Assembly (NCBI RefSeq): GCF_965638725.1
Contig: NC_134963.1
Span: 7,323,501-7,387,500 of the forward strand
Length of the DNA: 64,000 bases
Direction of reading: 5' to 3'
From: Aptenodytes patagonicus
Taxonomy: Eukaryota > Chordata > Aves > Sphenisciformes > Spheniscidae
The notes beneath the pieces are model-generated. The model was not told where the DNA came from and ran no database searches. It saw only the letters and a program-made list of their open reading frames with translations. Of this stretch, positions 40,001 through 58,117 are shown one piece after another. The first letter of the stretch is position 1, and each line of letters begins with the position of its first letter. Position numbers and translations under genes: made by a program.

Positions 40001-41992
40001 TGCCTTTGACTTAGAGGCTTTTTTGATAGATAAGTGTACATAGAACCTTTTTTTCTCTCTCTCCTGATCTTGCCAAGCGTAAGTTGACATAATGCACACT
40101 TCTAAAATATAGCAACATTTGCAGGGATTTTTGCATTTTTATTAATGATGTTGTGCAACTGAAAAACTTCTTGTCTATATACACAGTGCTGTGTTACAGG
40201 CTGCCCCTATTTGTAGGACAGCATTGTTTGCAGCAGTACTACTTTAATTTTCTAAACAAATGTTTTAAGCAAAAAGTCCAAAGGGTTTATGAAACTGCAC
40301 TCTCTCTTGCCTTGCCTTGGGCTGCCTTCCTAAGGGCAAGTTTCTTAACTCATTCCCCTATCTGAACCTGAGATTAGTCTTCATAAAATCTGCCATTTCA
40401 CAGCACTAAAAAAAAAAAAAAATTAAAAAAATCCTGCTCTACAGGAGTCCAATAAGAAAAGTCTGAGCTCTTTTCACTCAAAAGTAAATTTTTTAATGTT
40501 TAAAATATTAATACCTTTCTATTACTAAAACTTAAATCTACAGATTAGATCCTTGGTTTTGGACAGTATCATAAATGAGAAGCTCTATGAAAAATTCTTG
40601 AAAACGAAGTATTTTCCACTGTTGAAGCAACAACTGATGAATACTCACCGAATGAAAGAACTGGTGGATTATTTTGCTAAAAAGAACTGGTAAGTTAATA
40701 AAACAGGTGATGTATGACTGATAGCAATTACAGAAATTGAATCTCTCCTTTATTTTATTTTCATTTATTTGAAGTCGTTGAGATTTTCTAGTACTTAGTC
40801 TCCAAGAATTTTTAAAGTATTGCTAAGTTAAATAAAGAAATAAAATAAAAATCTTACCTCACTGCTGTGCATACTTAGGATAGTTTTACAGTGTCATTCA
40901 AGCCAAAGGAACAGCTTTTTGAGCCTGGACTGGCAGGCAGATCAAATGCAGTTAAAATAGCAGAAGTGCCCTGACTGAAAAAGCACTTTTGCTTTGAATC
41001 ACTTCACCATACCTTCAGATGAATTCAGCTTAGTGGCATCATGGAGTCACAGCTTCAGCAATAAAAACACTGAAAAAATAAATGAACTGCCTGTACTCAA
41101 GACTTAGAAATTAGTGGTTTTGCTGCTAAGTTTTTCAAGAGTTAGAAATACCTCTTACATTCCGCTTAAATAAACCAAAGGGTCTTGCCACTGAACCTGC
41201 TGCAGGGCAGTTCTCAATCAGCATCTATCAGTGACTCACAGCACTTGGGCTCATTGCGCACAGCTGCAAACTTCCATTTTAGACCCCAAATACTCAGTAT
41301 TGCAAGTCACTTTGTTACCAGTTATCCTGCAGTCAAAATGGGACAGGAACCAATAAATAGCCATTTAAAGTCTAGTATATATTGGTTTTATTAGCAGCTA
41401 CAGGTTAAATGCTAGGCTTGTCATGGCTTGCTTTCCTCTACTGGGAAATGATGGGACCTACCCGACTTCAAAAATGTGAGGTCATAGCTTATTTTTATAC
41501 TTCAGTGTAGATAGTCTAAGTTCTTGGCTTTTTAGCGAACTTGTTGACAGAGTTGATAAGCTTTTCCCTCCTACAGCATTGATGATGCAACAGCCCTAAT
41601 TCAAGAATATCAAGAGAAATATGGAAATCCTACTCTGGTAGACATACCATCATCTGATCTTCTGAAGGTAAACCACCTTTGTACCTCATGCAATATTTTC
41701 TCCTTTTTTTCTAAACTAAGACTTTCACTCAACTTTTAGCAAAAATACTTGTTAGCCGATTTTAGTAAAATATATTGTGTATAGTAAAATATCCTTTTAT
41801 TAATTCAAGTAATTCATTTTACTTGAACCAAATCTGTGCCATGCTAAGCCTTATGCTTTCACGTACTTTCACAGGTCTTAGATTATATCCTGTTTTCCTA
41901 AGCCCTATTAATATTGTTCTTTTACCTTCCAGATGTATCTGAACGGACCAGAGGAGACCTGTGTACTAGAACCGTCATCGATAAGATCTTGA
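1801..41992 (+). CDS. KNTC1: Kinetochore-associated protein 1 (ROD), complete spliced gene
   Basis: KNTC1/ROD is the large scaffold of the RZZ complex (ROD, Zwilch, ZW10) at unattached kinetochores. RZZ recruits Spindly-dynein and MAD1-MAD2 for the spindle assembly checkpoint. I joined 63 coding exons between the ATG at 1801 and the TGA ending at 41992. All have GT-AG borders and all phases agree, giving 6,693 nt and 2,230 residues, close to the human protein (about 2,209). The start MWNDIELLANDDTGG matches the human start. Other matching blocks are LDNLLFVLDTE, LTEALPENRLSRLLHKHKF, ARNLELTDKANWPENGLQ and SPKEGMIKGLWKNHSHE. The order is an N-terminal beta-propeller (about residues 1-360), then a long alpha-solenoid with the Rod_C region in the C-terminal part. 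No frameshift or premature stop was found. Exon coordinates are given in the five blocks below. Promoter elements suggest cell-cycle control. Confidence 0.97.
5032..5049. repeat. 18-bp perfect palindrome in KNTC1 intron 8
   Basis: CTAGCCTGTACAGGCTAG is identical to its reverse complement. It lies in the intron between 4735 and 5625, away from splice sites. It could be chance or a dyad binding site; nothing nearby shows a function. Confidence 0.7.
9146..14712 (+). CDS. KNTC1: KNTC1 exons 14-25: start of the alpha-solenoid
   Basis: Exons: 9146-9189, 9301-9366, 9466-9541, 10088-10213, 10307-10396, 10947-11012, 11509-11570, 11988-12099, 12850-12993, 13224-13280, 13363-13464 and 14596-14712. They encode about residues 361-714. 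Matching stretches are LTEALPENRLSRLLHKHKF, FAIQFGLDVELVYKVK, ETTQEMLNYAK, RLTTFYGAFGREKFS, QYLWLRH and ANWPENGLQ. Exon 19 (10947-11012) reads ILKKDDRTIAPSSDGAPVSI and is the least conserved part of the block compared with my memory of the human sequence. Introns contain only AT-rich unique sequence as far as I can see. Confidence 0.95.
15208..21610 (+). CDS. KNTC1: KNTC1 exons 26-36: central solenoid
   Basis: Exons: 15208-15351, 15620-15718, 16162-16265, 16425-16530, 17219-17353, 18469-18588, 19385-19454, 19530-19597, 20172-20464, 21147-21319 and 21513-21610. They encode about residues 715-1184. Recognised stretches include IVFRMFDKILAPELVPSILE, FETAWEAKAIAVIGC, PWSAAVEQLVKQHLEM, LQESYRLMEMKKLLRAYGIR and ASQAATICSP-like CQAATICSP. 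Exon 34 (20172-20464, 293 nt) is the largest coding exon; its middle is rich in Lys, Arg and Ser and looks like a variable linker. Intron 29 carries the retrocopy-like A-tail at 16894-16919 and intron 31 an old CR1 fragment at 18705-18796. Confidence 0.95.
16894..17100 (-). pseudogene. Possible 3' end of a processed retrocopy (poly(A)-tailed)
   Basis: Read on the minus strand, an AATAAA (16936-16931) is followed 11 nt later by a run of 26 A (16919-16894). That is the spacing of a genuine mRNA 3' end with its tail. It sits in KNTC1 intron 29, antisense to the gene. The sequence upstream on the minus strand, to about 17100, is unique-looking and I do not recognise its source. I found no target-site duplication by eye. 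A simple A-expansion next to a chance AATAAA is the alternative. The 17100 limit is arbitrary. Confidence 0.3.
18705..18796 (+). mobile_element. CR1 LINE fragment, 3' end, old copy
   Basis: The stretch contains GGTTGGACTAGGTAACCTC followed by CCTCTTCCAACTTGAG, and it ends in short ATTCTG repeats (about 18782-18792). This is the typical 3' end of avian CR1 elements, which lack a poly(A) tail and end in an 8-bp repeat. It is in sense orientation with KNTC1 in intron 31. It is truncated at the 5' side and diverged; the 5' border is uncertain. Confidence 0.75.
22574..30022 (+). CDS. KNTC1: KNTC1 exons 37-48
   Basis: Exons: 22574-22715, 23650-23706, 24213-24376, 24933-25037, 25913-26041, 26775-26891, 27286-27395, 27643-27853, 28549-28638, 29012-29183, 29611-29669 and 29806-30022. 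They encode about residues 1185-1708. Matching stretches are DPYEEWTYDDFFNEDGIVL, NCRLIDQNLALGYCTILP, STKDLVTSLSGILYK, LDPYDYETIEIVLKVIQ, RISPPVDLEHQYVLEHVIP and INPEWAVAIAHKIAQE. Several acceptors follow very long pyrimidine runs, such as the T- and C-rich tract before exon 46. This block leads into the conserved ROD C-terminal region. Confidence 0.95.
30538..41992 (+). CDS. KNTC1: KNTC1 exons 49-64: C-terminal Rod_C part and stop
   Basis: Exons: 30538-30611, 31529-31739, 31847-31956, 32624-32673, 33057-33135, 33821-33939, 34810-34945, 35945-36040, 36947-37003, 37478-37532, 37612-37675, 38717-38846, 39886-39975, 40544-40689, 41577-41667 and 41933-41992. They encode about residues 1709-2230. 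Matching stretches are QIQALKFCLYLAEKWL, QRIQNPTGRDYPDIHMAAKE, SPKEGMIKGLWKNHSHE, QLWNGLLQKLLGFNM and DEHMNTGE. The last exon encodes MYLNGPEETCVLEPSSIRS then TGA, about a dozen residues longer than the short human tail as I remember it. A (GT)n repeat follows exon 57 closely. Confidence 0.95.
33539..33565. repeat. Perfect 11-bp inverted repeat (hairpin) in KNTC1 intron 53
   Basis: TATTTGTGATA (33539-33549) and TATCACAAATA (33555-33565) are exact reverse complements, separated by five bases. The RNA could form an 11-bp AU-rich stem. No known function. Confidence 0.7.
36367..36455. repeat. AT/TG-rich low-complexity tract
   Basis: A mixture of TATA, TGTG and CACA steps in KNTC1 intron 56 gives a degenerate microsatellite-like stretch. 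Short open frames here are artefacts of the composition. Confidence 0.6.
37059..37089. repeat. (GT)n microsatellite
   Basis: About 15 uninterrupted GT units lie 55 bases downstream of the donor of KNTC1 exon 57 (36947-37003). In the transcript this is a UG repeat, the type of sequence bound by TDP-43 and CELF proteins. It is probably polymorphic. Confidence 0.95.
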
Positions 41993-42438
41993 TTTACCCT
42001 TTTCTCCCTCTACTGGCAAGATGAGGGCCATGCATTGAGGATGCTTGTACTGGTCGAGTGAACGTTAAACTAAAACCTCAATGCTCTCTTACCAAAAGCT
42101 ACCCCGAGCTTTCCACTTTTTTTTTAAACTGTTCTAGGCTGTTTCTTCCCCATACTCTATCCCCATTGAAACAGTTTAGATTTACAGAATTTCCTGTTTC
42201 TATTAAACATTAATGTTCATGTTCAGCACTTCGATTTTAGGAAGGATTAAAGCTTATTTCCTTTACTACTGTATTTCTTAGTGTTTAAGTAAGTCTGCTG
42301 TCAGGATCACTCTAAGATTTCATTCACACAAACATAACCTTGCATAATTGTGATGAACTTTTTTTAAAACTGTAAGTGGTGTACTTCATGTAAAATACAC
42401 TTTGTAGACAAATTGTAATTTTAACTACAGTGAGCATA

Positions 42439-42444
42439 AATAAA
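42439..42444 (+). terminator. KNTC1: KNTC1 polyadenylation signal
   Basis: AATAAA lies about 450 bases after the KNTC1 stop and is followed within about 30 bases by T-rich sequence. It is the first canonical signal after the stop; an ATTAAA near 42200 is a weaker alternative. Confidence 0.7.
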
Positions 42445-42706
42445 CAGACTTACATATCAATTTTGGCCTTACAGTATTCTATAAGCCTTTTTTAATTATG
42501 AAGTTGTCAGTAAATTGACGTTCCACTCAGTCGCTAACTTTCCTTGAATAACGTGTGCCAAGGTTTTCTTTTCAACTTTGTTCTTTCTGTATGTCTGCAG
42601 CAGGATAAAGCAATAGGCATGCGTTTCACTGCATGAAATTGCACTTAGCCAAAGGTTCCCGAGATATCAGGCTGAAATGCTTGGTCTTTTTCTAAGGTAA
42701 AGCAAG

Positions 42707-42712
42707 TTTATT
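42707..42712 (-). terminator. VPS29: Distal VPS29 polyadenylation signal (candidate)
   Basis: TTTATT on the plus strand is AATAAA on the minus strand, about 1.07 kb past the VPS29 stop. Other AATAAA candidates lie closer at 43557-43552 and 43323-43318. Which one is used cannot be told from sequence. Confidence 0.45.
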
Positions 42713-43778
42713 TTGAGTAGAAAGAAGTTACACAAAAGTAAGGGTTCTAGCTGATCCCTTAAGTTGTACAGAAAACCATTAGTTTAACTCAAACCGTGAC
42801 AAATACCACACAGCTTTTTGCACAGATACTGCACTGGAAAAAGTCATCATACAAAGGTCAACATCTGCAAAGGAAACAGGCCACCATTCTAAATGTTCTT
42901 CTCTAGAAGGCAAGATAAAACTCTGCTTTTATTGGAAAGTTAGCGGTCATGAGAAAGGGGAGCTGTTAAAATACCTTCAGTTCCCTGCAGTCATGAGAAT
43001 AAGAGAGCCAAAAGATCCAGTCGTCTTGAACAACCAATGTTTTAGCCTTCAGCAGTAGAAGTGCCATGTGGAATGACATTATTTAAAACCTCTGTACATG
43101 GAGTGAAGTGCGTACACGTGTCATGTCAGATATAAGCCATAAATAAAGGAAAGCCTCTCTTCACTGTTTATAAATTTAATGAGACCATCATTCATTAAAG
43201 CATAGTGGTATTTGAAACTGCTTTGATTATAAAAAGGCTGAAGTTAAGCTTTCTACAGTGAAATTACTACTGTAAGTTATGAGTTAATTGTAATATTTTC
43301 AGAATCTACCACTCCATTTTATTCTTTTAACTTAATTGGGAATATTAAATTGAGAAAATGAAATATCAACTGGATTCCAAAGCAAACATAACATGGCCCC
43401 AGAGCCCTCAATCTTCTCGTTCAAGCCCTTTACCAGCATCCTTTAGAAGTCAGTCACCAAACCAGAGCATCAGGCATTTTAAAAGCACCTACAACTGTTG
43501 CATTGTTTCCCAACAACAGTTCATAAAGATTAGTTTTTCTATGAAGTGGAGTTTATTACAACATTAAGGAACAGTATTTAAACAGTTCTTTTCATGGAAT
43601 ATTTTACAAATCAATTCATACAGAGAAAAGCAAACACAATGTTATTTTAAAATTACCAATAAGCTACATTGTTAAGCTGTTAGCAAGTAAGTGTAGTACT
43701 GTAAACTAGCAATCAAGTATTGTAGTAACTTGCAGTTCAGCATGAGATGGTAAAAATACCAGACAAGCAAATACATTT

Positions 43779-46700
43779 TTAAGACTTTTTGTACTCAATT
43801 CTTTCTACTTTCACATCATCTCCAATTAGTTGATAGACATATGTGACTACTGTAGAAGCCTGGATATCCATCAGCACAAATGAAGGAATGATGTTGCTGG
43901 AAAGAGAGGAAAAAAGCCATATTAATTGTGCGTATATAATCGCCTTAGCAGTGTTTCACCACTAGTTAACAGAAATCAATCTAAGAGAAATGGATATGAA
44001 TTTTCTAAGTGCGGTACATCAGATCTGAAGCTTTAAGTATTCCATTCTCATCTGTTTCAGTCAAGGAGATTTAGCAAGTACTATCAACCCTTCCTCTCCC
44101 CAACAATTAGAATGTAAACATTAACCTTCATAATGAGTTTTGTAGTTCAGTTTTGTTATCAAAAAGAACGCCCCGCCAGGTATTTCCCACACTTCACTTA
44201 CTTCTCTAAGGCATGATAAGCTCCTGTAGCTGATCCTGGATTGATATAGAACTTATTTTCATGTTCAAATGCCTCAAATTTGTGTGTATGTCCTGAAATT
44301 AGGATGTCCACATCAAACTGCCTTTGTAGCAGTGCCAGGCTGGCCATATCACCCCAAGGAATAACCTGATGGCCATGAATCAGCCCGATTTTGAACTGTC
44401 CAACAGTTACAACTTTCTGTTCAGGATAATTCAGGTTCTAAAAATTAAAAAAAAAAAAGAAAAACAAAAAAACCCACATAAAAAACCACACACATTAGAT
44501 GTACATATTTGTATTTAAAATCTCTATGCAACACCAAGAAGAGAGGGGGAAAGCTTATGGAAATATTCCATGTAATTGGCCCTACCGCTACAAACTGAGA
44601 CCTACAAAGCTGCTTTTATGAACACTGGAGAATGGTAGGATGCAAGGAACTTCAAAGACCTGAAACAGCCAGTCCTGTTTGCTGGAGTCCTAGACATAGC
44701 CAAGTACGCAAATTACTTTTATTCATACTGATGACAGATGAGAACTTACTGTGCAATTCACGTTATTGATTGTAACCCCAACTCTTTTGCCCAGTTTTCT
44801 TTCCACGTGCTCTTAGTACTACGTAAGCTCGGTTTGCCCACTTCTACTTGAATTACAAATAACCCAAATGTTGCCTTTGTGTAAAAGATGCACAGAAAAC
44901 ATCATTATCGAGAGAGGACACTACCTCATCAAAGTCCCCTCTGACAACGTGAACATCCCCAGCCAGAGTCTTGAGGTAGTCGTAAGTGTCCTTGGTGCAG
45001 AGGTTTCCTGTGCAGAGGATGTGTTGGATCTTTCCTGGAACCAGCAGTTTTTTGAATTTGGCTGGGAGGCTGTTGCATCGGTGTGGAATGTGAAGATCTC
45101 CTAATACTAACACCAACTTATCAGGTGTCACGACAGGAAAGGAAGATCATTACAGATACTTATTAAAACAAGAATCATTGGCAAACAGAAAGCATTGCAA
45201 TGTTGTCTTCAGTTTCATAACTTTGCATTTTGATGTAAAAGCTACTAAAATAAGAATGAAATGGTGATGGAATATTGCTAGATTGAGGGAAAACAAGGGC
45301 CCTTACTAACGTAGAACATTATCCAGACGGGGGGCTTACAAACACAATAGTCTACAGATTTTTTCTTTTATTTTGTTGCTGAAAGCCACTGTGAGGTATA
45401 ACAACAGAAATGTGTTACTACTTGATGTATTTTACACAAATTTGGGAACTACCATAAACTATCCCACTTTTTTTTTTCCTCCTTAAACATCCAGAAAAAA
45501 AATAATACAGGACATCTCTAGTATATGTTCTCAAGCACAGACCTGGCTAAACTGTGGCCACTTCCCTTTAAAACTCTTCATCCAAGTTTCTTTCTACTTT
45601 AATTAACTTCCGTTTCGTTCCTTATCATGAAGAAAAAAAAAAAGAAGCAGCAAATTTGCAACCTGTGTTAATAGCTGACCAGAATAGGAAGCTTGTTCAG
45701 AGTCCGTATTGTAAGAACCACTGAACAACAGGATAAGACTAACAGTTTAAAACAAAACAAAACAAAAAACCAGGGCACTGCAGAGAAGATAAGCCAGACT
45801 ACTACACACACTGGTTCCGTTACCAGTTCTATATATTCATAGTTTCAATATGATAGATGCAAGGACAATGCAAATTTAATGGGGGCTTCAAAATTAAGGA
45901 TTCAGATGAAGTAAGACCATAGTTTAATATCACAGGCTTTAAATCTGCAAATAAAGAAATAATTAATGCGAGCAACACAGCAATAAATTAATTATGCAAA
46001 AAGGGCATGAAAAGCTCTATAAAGCATGGGGTGTTATGTCACTACACTGTGAAAACACTGGATCTAGAGACAGTCATTATCAAGTTAACTTGATAGATAG
46101 CTCCGTATTAAAAGAGACAGTTTATCTTCCAACCATAATGCTTTGTTAGTAAGACAGTTCCTAAAATGACAGCTATCAAATGTGTTTGTAAAAGACACCA
46201 CCCAGATACATATATATATATATATGTAAGAAGTAGTAACTATGCTAAGAAATTACCTTTTTTAATATTTGCTTTTTAAATTTTTAGGCCATGCAGCTAT
46301 TTTCATGCTAACAGTCATCAAAAAAGGCAGAGGGAACTCGGGTGGGTTTTTTGTTTGGGTTTTGGTTTTTTGAGATTAAGAACGTCTCAGTGCCATCATC
46401 AAAGCCCTGCACCTTTGGAGAACAGATGGTTGAAAGTATCGGTAAAGCAATACAAGAGTTTTTTAATCAATGAGCTACCAATTTAAAACTAACCCAGGAG
46501 AGGGGGGGAAAAAAAAAAAAAGACATTTTTTTATGGTCTTTCAAGAGTTCCCTCACTAGCACCAGTCTAGAGATGATATACTTGAATGCAAGTAAAAAAT
46601 GGATAACAAGTGGGTTTGATTATTAAAGTGGCAATAGACAGATAGATTCTCTTAATGATGCGTAAGGGACTTAGACATGCAATATCAGTTATGGATTTAA

Positions 46701-47673
46701 TGTTTAATGAAATTATACTGCCACTTAAAACACATAACCCCGCTGAAGTCAGCAGAGCTTGTGCATTCAGCAAAGACCATTTCTTTTGCTGACGAACTGG
46801 CAGGCCCCGTATTTTCCCCCAAATCATGTTTGAGCTCCCATTAATTAAAGAAGAGCTTGGCAAGCTACAATAACAAAAACAAATTAAAAGCATTGAAGTG
46901 TGTTTAATAATCACAGGTATCTGCAACATAAAGTAGTGGCAAAGAATGTTACATCTGGCTCTAACTAGGAATTTAGGTGCGATCTTGAGCGTGGTTTGAA
47001 CAGCAGCCCCTGATTCATATGTACCATCTGACATTGATATCATCTAGTAACATTAACAAGCCCTTACCACCGGTGTTAGCAACAGCCAAGAGGAGTAAAC
47101 TTACTCTGTGCCCAGCCTTATTGGAATGAAGAAGTTGATTGCAGGCAGGGGGGGATGAAAAACAGGGTGAAACATGATCAATGTTAAACAAAAGAAAGCA
47201 ACAGAAAAGAAAATATAGCCAAATGAATAGGCAAATAATAATTAATGAATTGATGTTATGAAAGAAGCGTTACCAAAAAAAAAACCAAAAGAAAAATCAA
47301 AACTCGGCTCCTGCGCGCGGCCCCCGGCAGCTCTCCCGCCGGTGACAGCCCCTCAGCACGGCCTCCTTACCACCGGCGGGCCCTCGGCGGGGCTTCACCT
47401 CCTCTCAGCGCTCCCCTCCCGCCCCTCCATCTACCTCAGCTCGGCACTAGGCGGATTTCTGGGCGGCGACTGACAGAAAACCTTTCCCGAGCGCACGTTC
47501 AGCACAGCCGCTCCACGGCCGCCGGCGGGCCCCGCGCCCACCGCGCCGCTGACCCGGGCCCGACGGGCCGCGGCCGGAGGAAGCGAGCCTAGAGCCCCCC
47601 GGCGCGGCGGGGCGAGCCCCGGCGGGGAGAGGGCCCCGGGGGTGGGGGACGGGGCGCCCCCGCCGCTCACCAT
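43779..47673 (-). CDS. VPS29: VPS29 retromer subunit, complete spliced gene
   Basis: VPS29 is the metallophosphoesterase-fold subunit of retromer; with VPS35 and VPS26 it returns cargo from endosomes to the Golgi or plasma membrane. Minus-strand coding exons are 47673-47671 (ATG only), optional microexon 47116-47105, 45116-44925, 44437-44202 and 43896-43779 (TAA at 43781-43779). Phases agree. The product is 182 residues without and 186 with the microexon, equal to the two human isoforms. The fold's metal-site motifs are visible: [31 protein letters not shown] and SGHTH. The end, VERIEYKKS, is that of human VPS29. Exon 1 starts in a CpG island shared with RAD9B, divergently transcribed. Apparent open frames in the intron between 45117 and 47104 have no support. 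Confidence 0.97.
46208..46225. repeat. (TA)n short microsatellite in VPS29 intron
   Basis: About eight to nine TA units lie within the intron between the microexon and exon 3 of VPS29. Confidence 0.8.
47105..47116 (-). CDS. VPS29: VPS29 12-nt alternative microexon (AGHR)
   Basis: On the minus strand GCTGGGCACAGA (47116-47105) is bounded by an acceptor AG (47118-47117) and a perfect donor, gtaagt (47104-47099). Joined to the ATG of exon 1 and to exon 3 it gives M-AGHR-LVLVLG, the N-terminus of the longer known VPS29 isoform. Skipping gives M-LVLVLG. Both forms keep the frame because the exon is exactly four codons. It is too short for ordinary gene finders. Confidence 0.9.
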
Positions 47674-47864
47674 CCTGCTCGGCGCCGCGCTCCCTCACGC
47701 CCGCCGCTGCGGCTCCTCCCGGAAGCCAAGCCGACGCCAATCACCCGCTACGGCGCCTCCGAAGGGCCAACCTAACCCGAAACGCGTTTCTTCGCAGCCA
47801 CCCCTGCGGCTACATCCGGGTCTCTGAGGAGGGCTGGGCCCCTCCCCTCGCCCGCAAGGGGGCG

Positions 47865-47872
47865 TTTCCCGC
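47865..47872 (+). promoter_or_regulatory. E2F-type site upstream of RAD9B
   Basis: TTTCCCGC matches the E2F consensus TTTSSCGC and lies 70 bases before the RAD9B start codon, between the two divergent genes. E2F control would suit a DNA-damage checkpoint gene. Binding is inferred. Confidence 0.45.
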
Positions 47873-47941
47873 CTTCTCGGCAGCCGTCGTGTGAGGGGAA
47901 GGGCGAGGCGAAGGGGGAGGCTCCGCAGCCCGCGGCGGGCC

Positions 47942-57226
<9,285 letters not shown>

Positions 57227-58117
57227 GAACACGAAGCGTTTGAATCCAAGTGAAGACTATCGGGGACTGCCTTGAAAGATAAAAGTGTGTTTGACATGGT
57301 AATTGCGGAGCTGTTCCTAGTTTTAGAAAGAAGTTTAACTGCAGTTCCTCCGCAAGTTAGAACCCGATGGAAACTGTATTCTGAGCTTGTGTGGTGAACT
57401 GCATTTCACCACTACCTATTCAGACAGCCTGGAAAGCGGGAATCCTGCTCAAACGGGGCCCGTTTCCTTTTTCGCAAGACAGACAAAAGGACAAAACTCA
57501 ACTCAGTAGCGAGTGCTGTCAGTACAGGTTCAGCGTTTATTCACCGTTTACGTTAACCACCAAGACGGGTCATTGTCACAACGCAATACAAATTGAGGGC
57601 GTGATTGACTAGATTGAGATTTGCGTATTATGTGTTCTGTAGGTACCCTGCTTTGGATGTCCAGCTCTCCAGTACGTTCTCACTAGAGAAGTCAAGCTGT
57701 GTTATCGCCTCAGGCAAATTAAGCTGCTCTGGTGAAGTTCAGAGTGCTGGAAAAATAAACCCTTCCACTCTGGCATAGCCGAACACGTCGGTGCTAGAGA
57801 ATAGCTGGTGTTTTTACAGAAGCTGTGTAGAACTGGCATTGAACTGAATAACCAAAGTTGTCATAGAAATGCCTTTAAAAAAATAAAAGTGATGTTTGAA
57901 AGCAGGAGTTTCAGAGGCTTTTGTGTTTCAGACTTGCATTGTTCTTTTCCCTCTCCCTGCCTCGTCATTCAAACGCGGGGTTGAGAACGCTGTTCGAAGG
58001 CCTAAGCGAGAGCCCAACACCCCGAGCACGGGCGGCGACATCACTGCATTAACAAACAGAGGTTTTGCAGTCAACTTCAAAAAAAAAACCCTAAGACATT
58101 TTAGTATAAATACTATA
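57227..58117. other. RAD9B 3' UTR and junction with PPTC7
   Basis: This stretch holds the RAD9B 3' UTR and two AATAAA signals, then a short unassigned gap to the likely PPTC7 3' end at about 58100. No further gene is seen; short open frames at 57391-57612 and 57896-58174 look like chance. Confidence 0.65.
57754..57887 (+). terminator. RAD9B: RAD9B polyadenylation signals (two candidates)
   Basis: AATAAA occurs at 57754-57759 and again at 57882-57887, about 530 and 660 bases past the stop. Either gives a short 3' UTR ending before the PPTC7 3' UTR coming from the other side. Confidence 0.65.

Larger units (their letters stand above)
41993..43778. other. KNTC1 3' UTR, convergent junction, VPS29 3' UTR
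   Basis: From the KNTC1 stop, an AT-rich 3' UTR runs right to the AATAAA at 42439-42444. From the VPS29 stop, a 3' UTR runs left, with minus-strand AATAAA signals at 43557-43552, 43323-43318 and 42712-42707. The two genes thus end tail to tail, with little or no free sequence between them if the most distal VPS29 signal is used. No extra gene is visible. A conserved-block junction (see findings) must lie in this region. Confidence 0.75.

Noticed and set aside
1801-41992. U12-type (minor spliceosome) introns in KNTC1
   Set aside because: I looked at the donors while joining exons; none has the GTATCCTT or ATATCCTT form.
44853-45131. Unspliced VPS29 frame starting MTPDK
   Set aside because: The residues before LVLVLG come from intron sequence. 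The AG acceptor just before 45116 and the upstream exons give the true N-termini.
46567-47043. 158-codon open frame on the minus strand
   Set aside because: It lies wholly in a VPS29 intron, has no recognisable domain and looks like translated AT-rich non-coding sequence.
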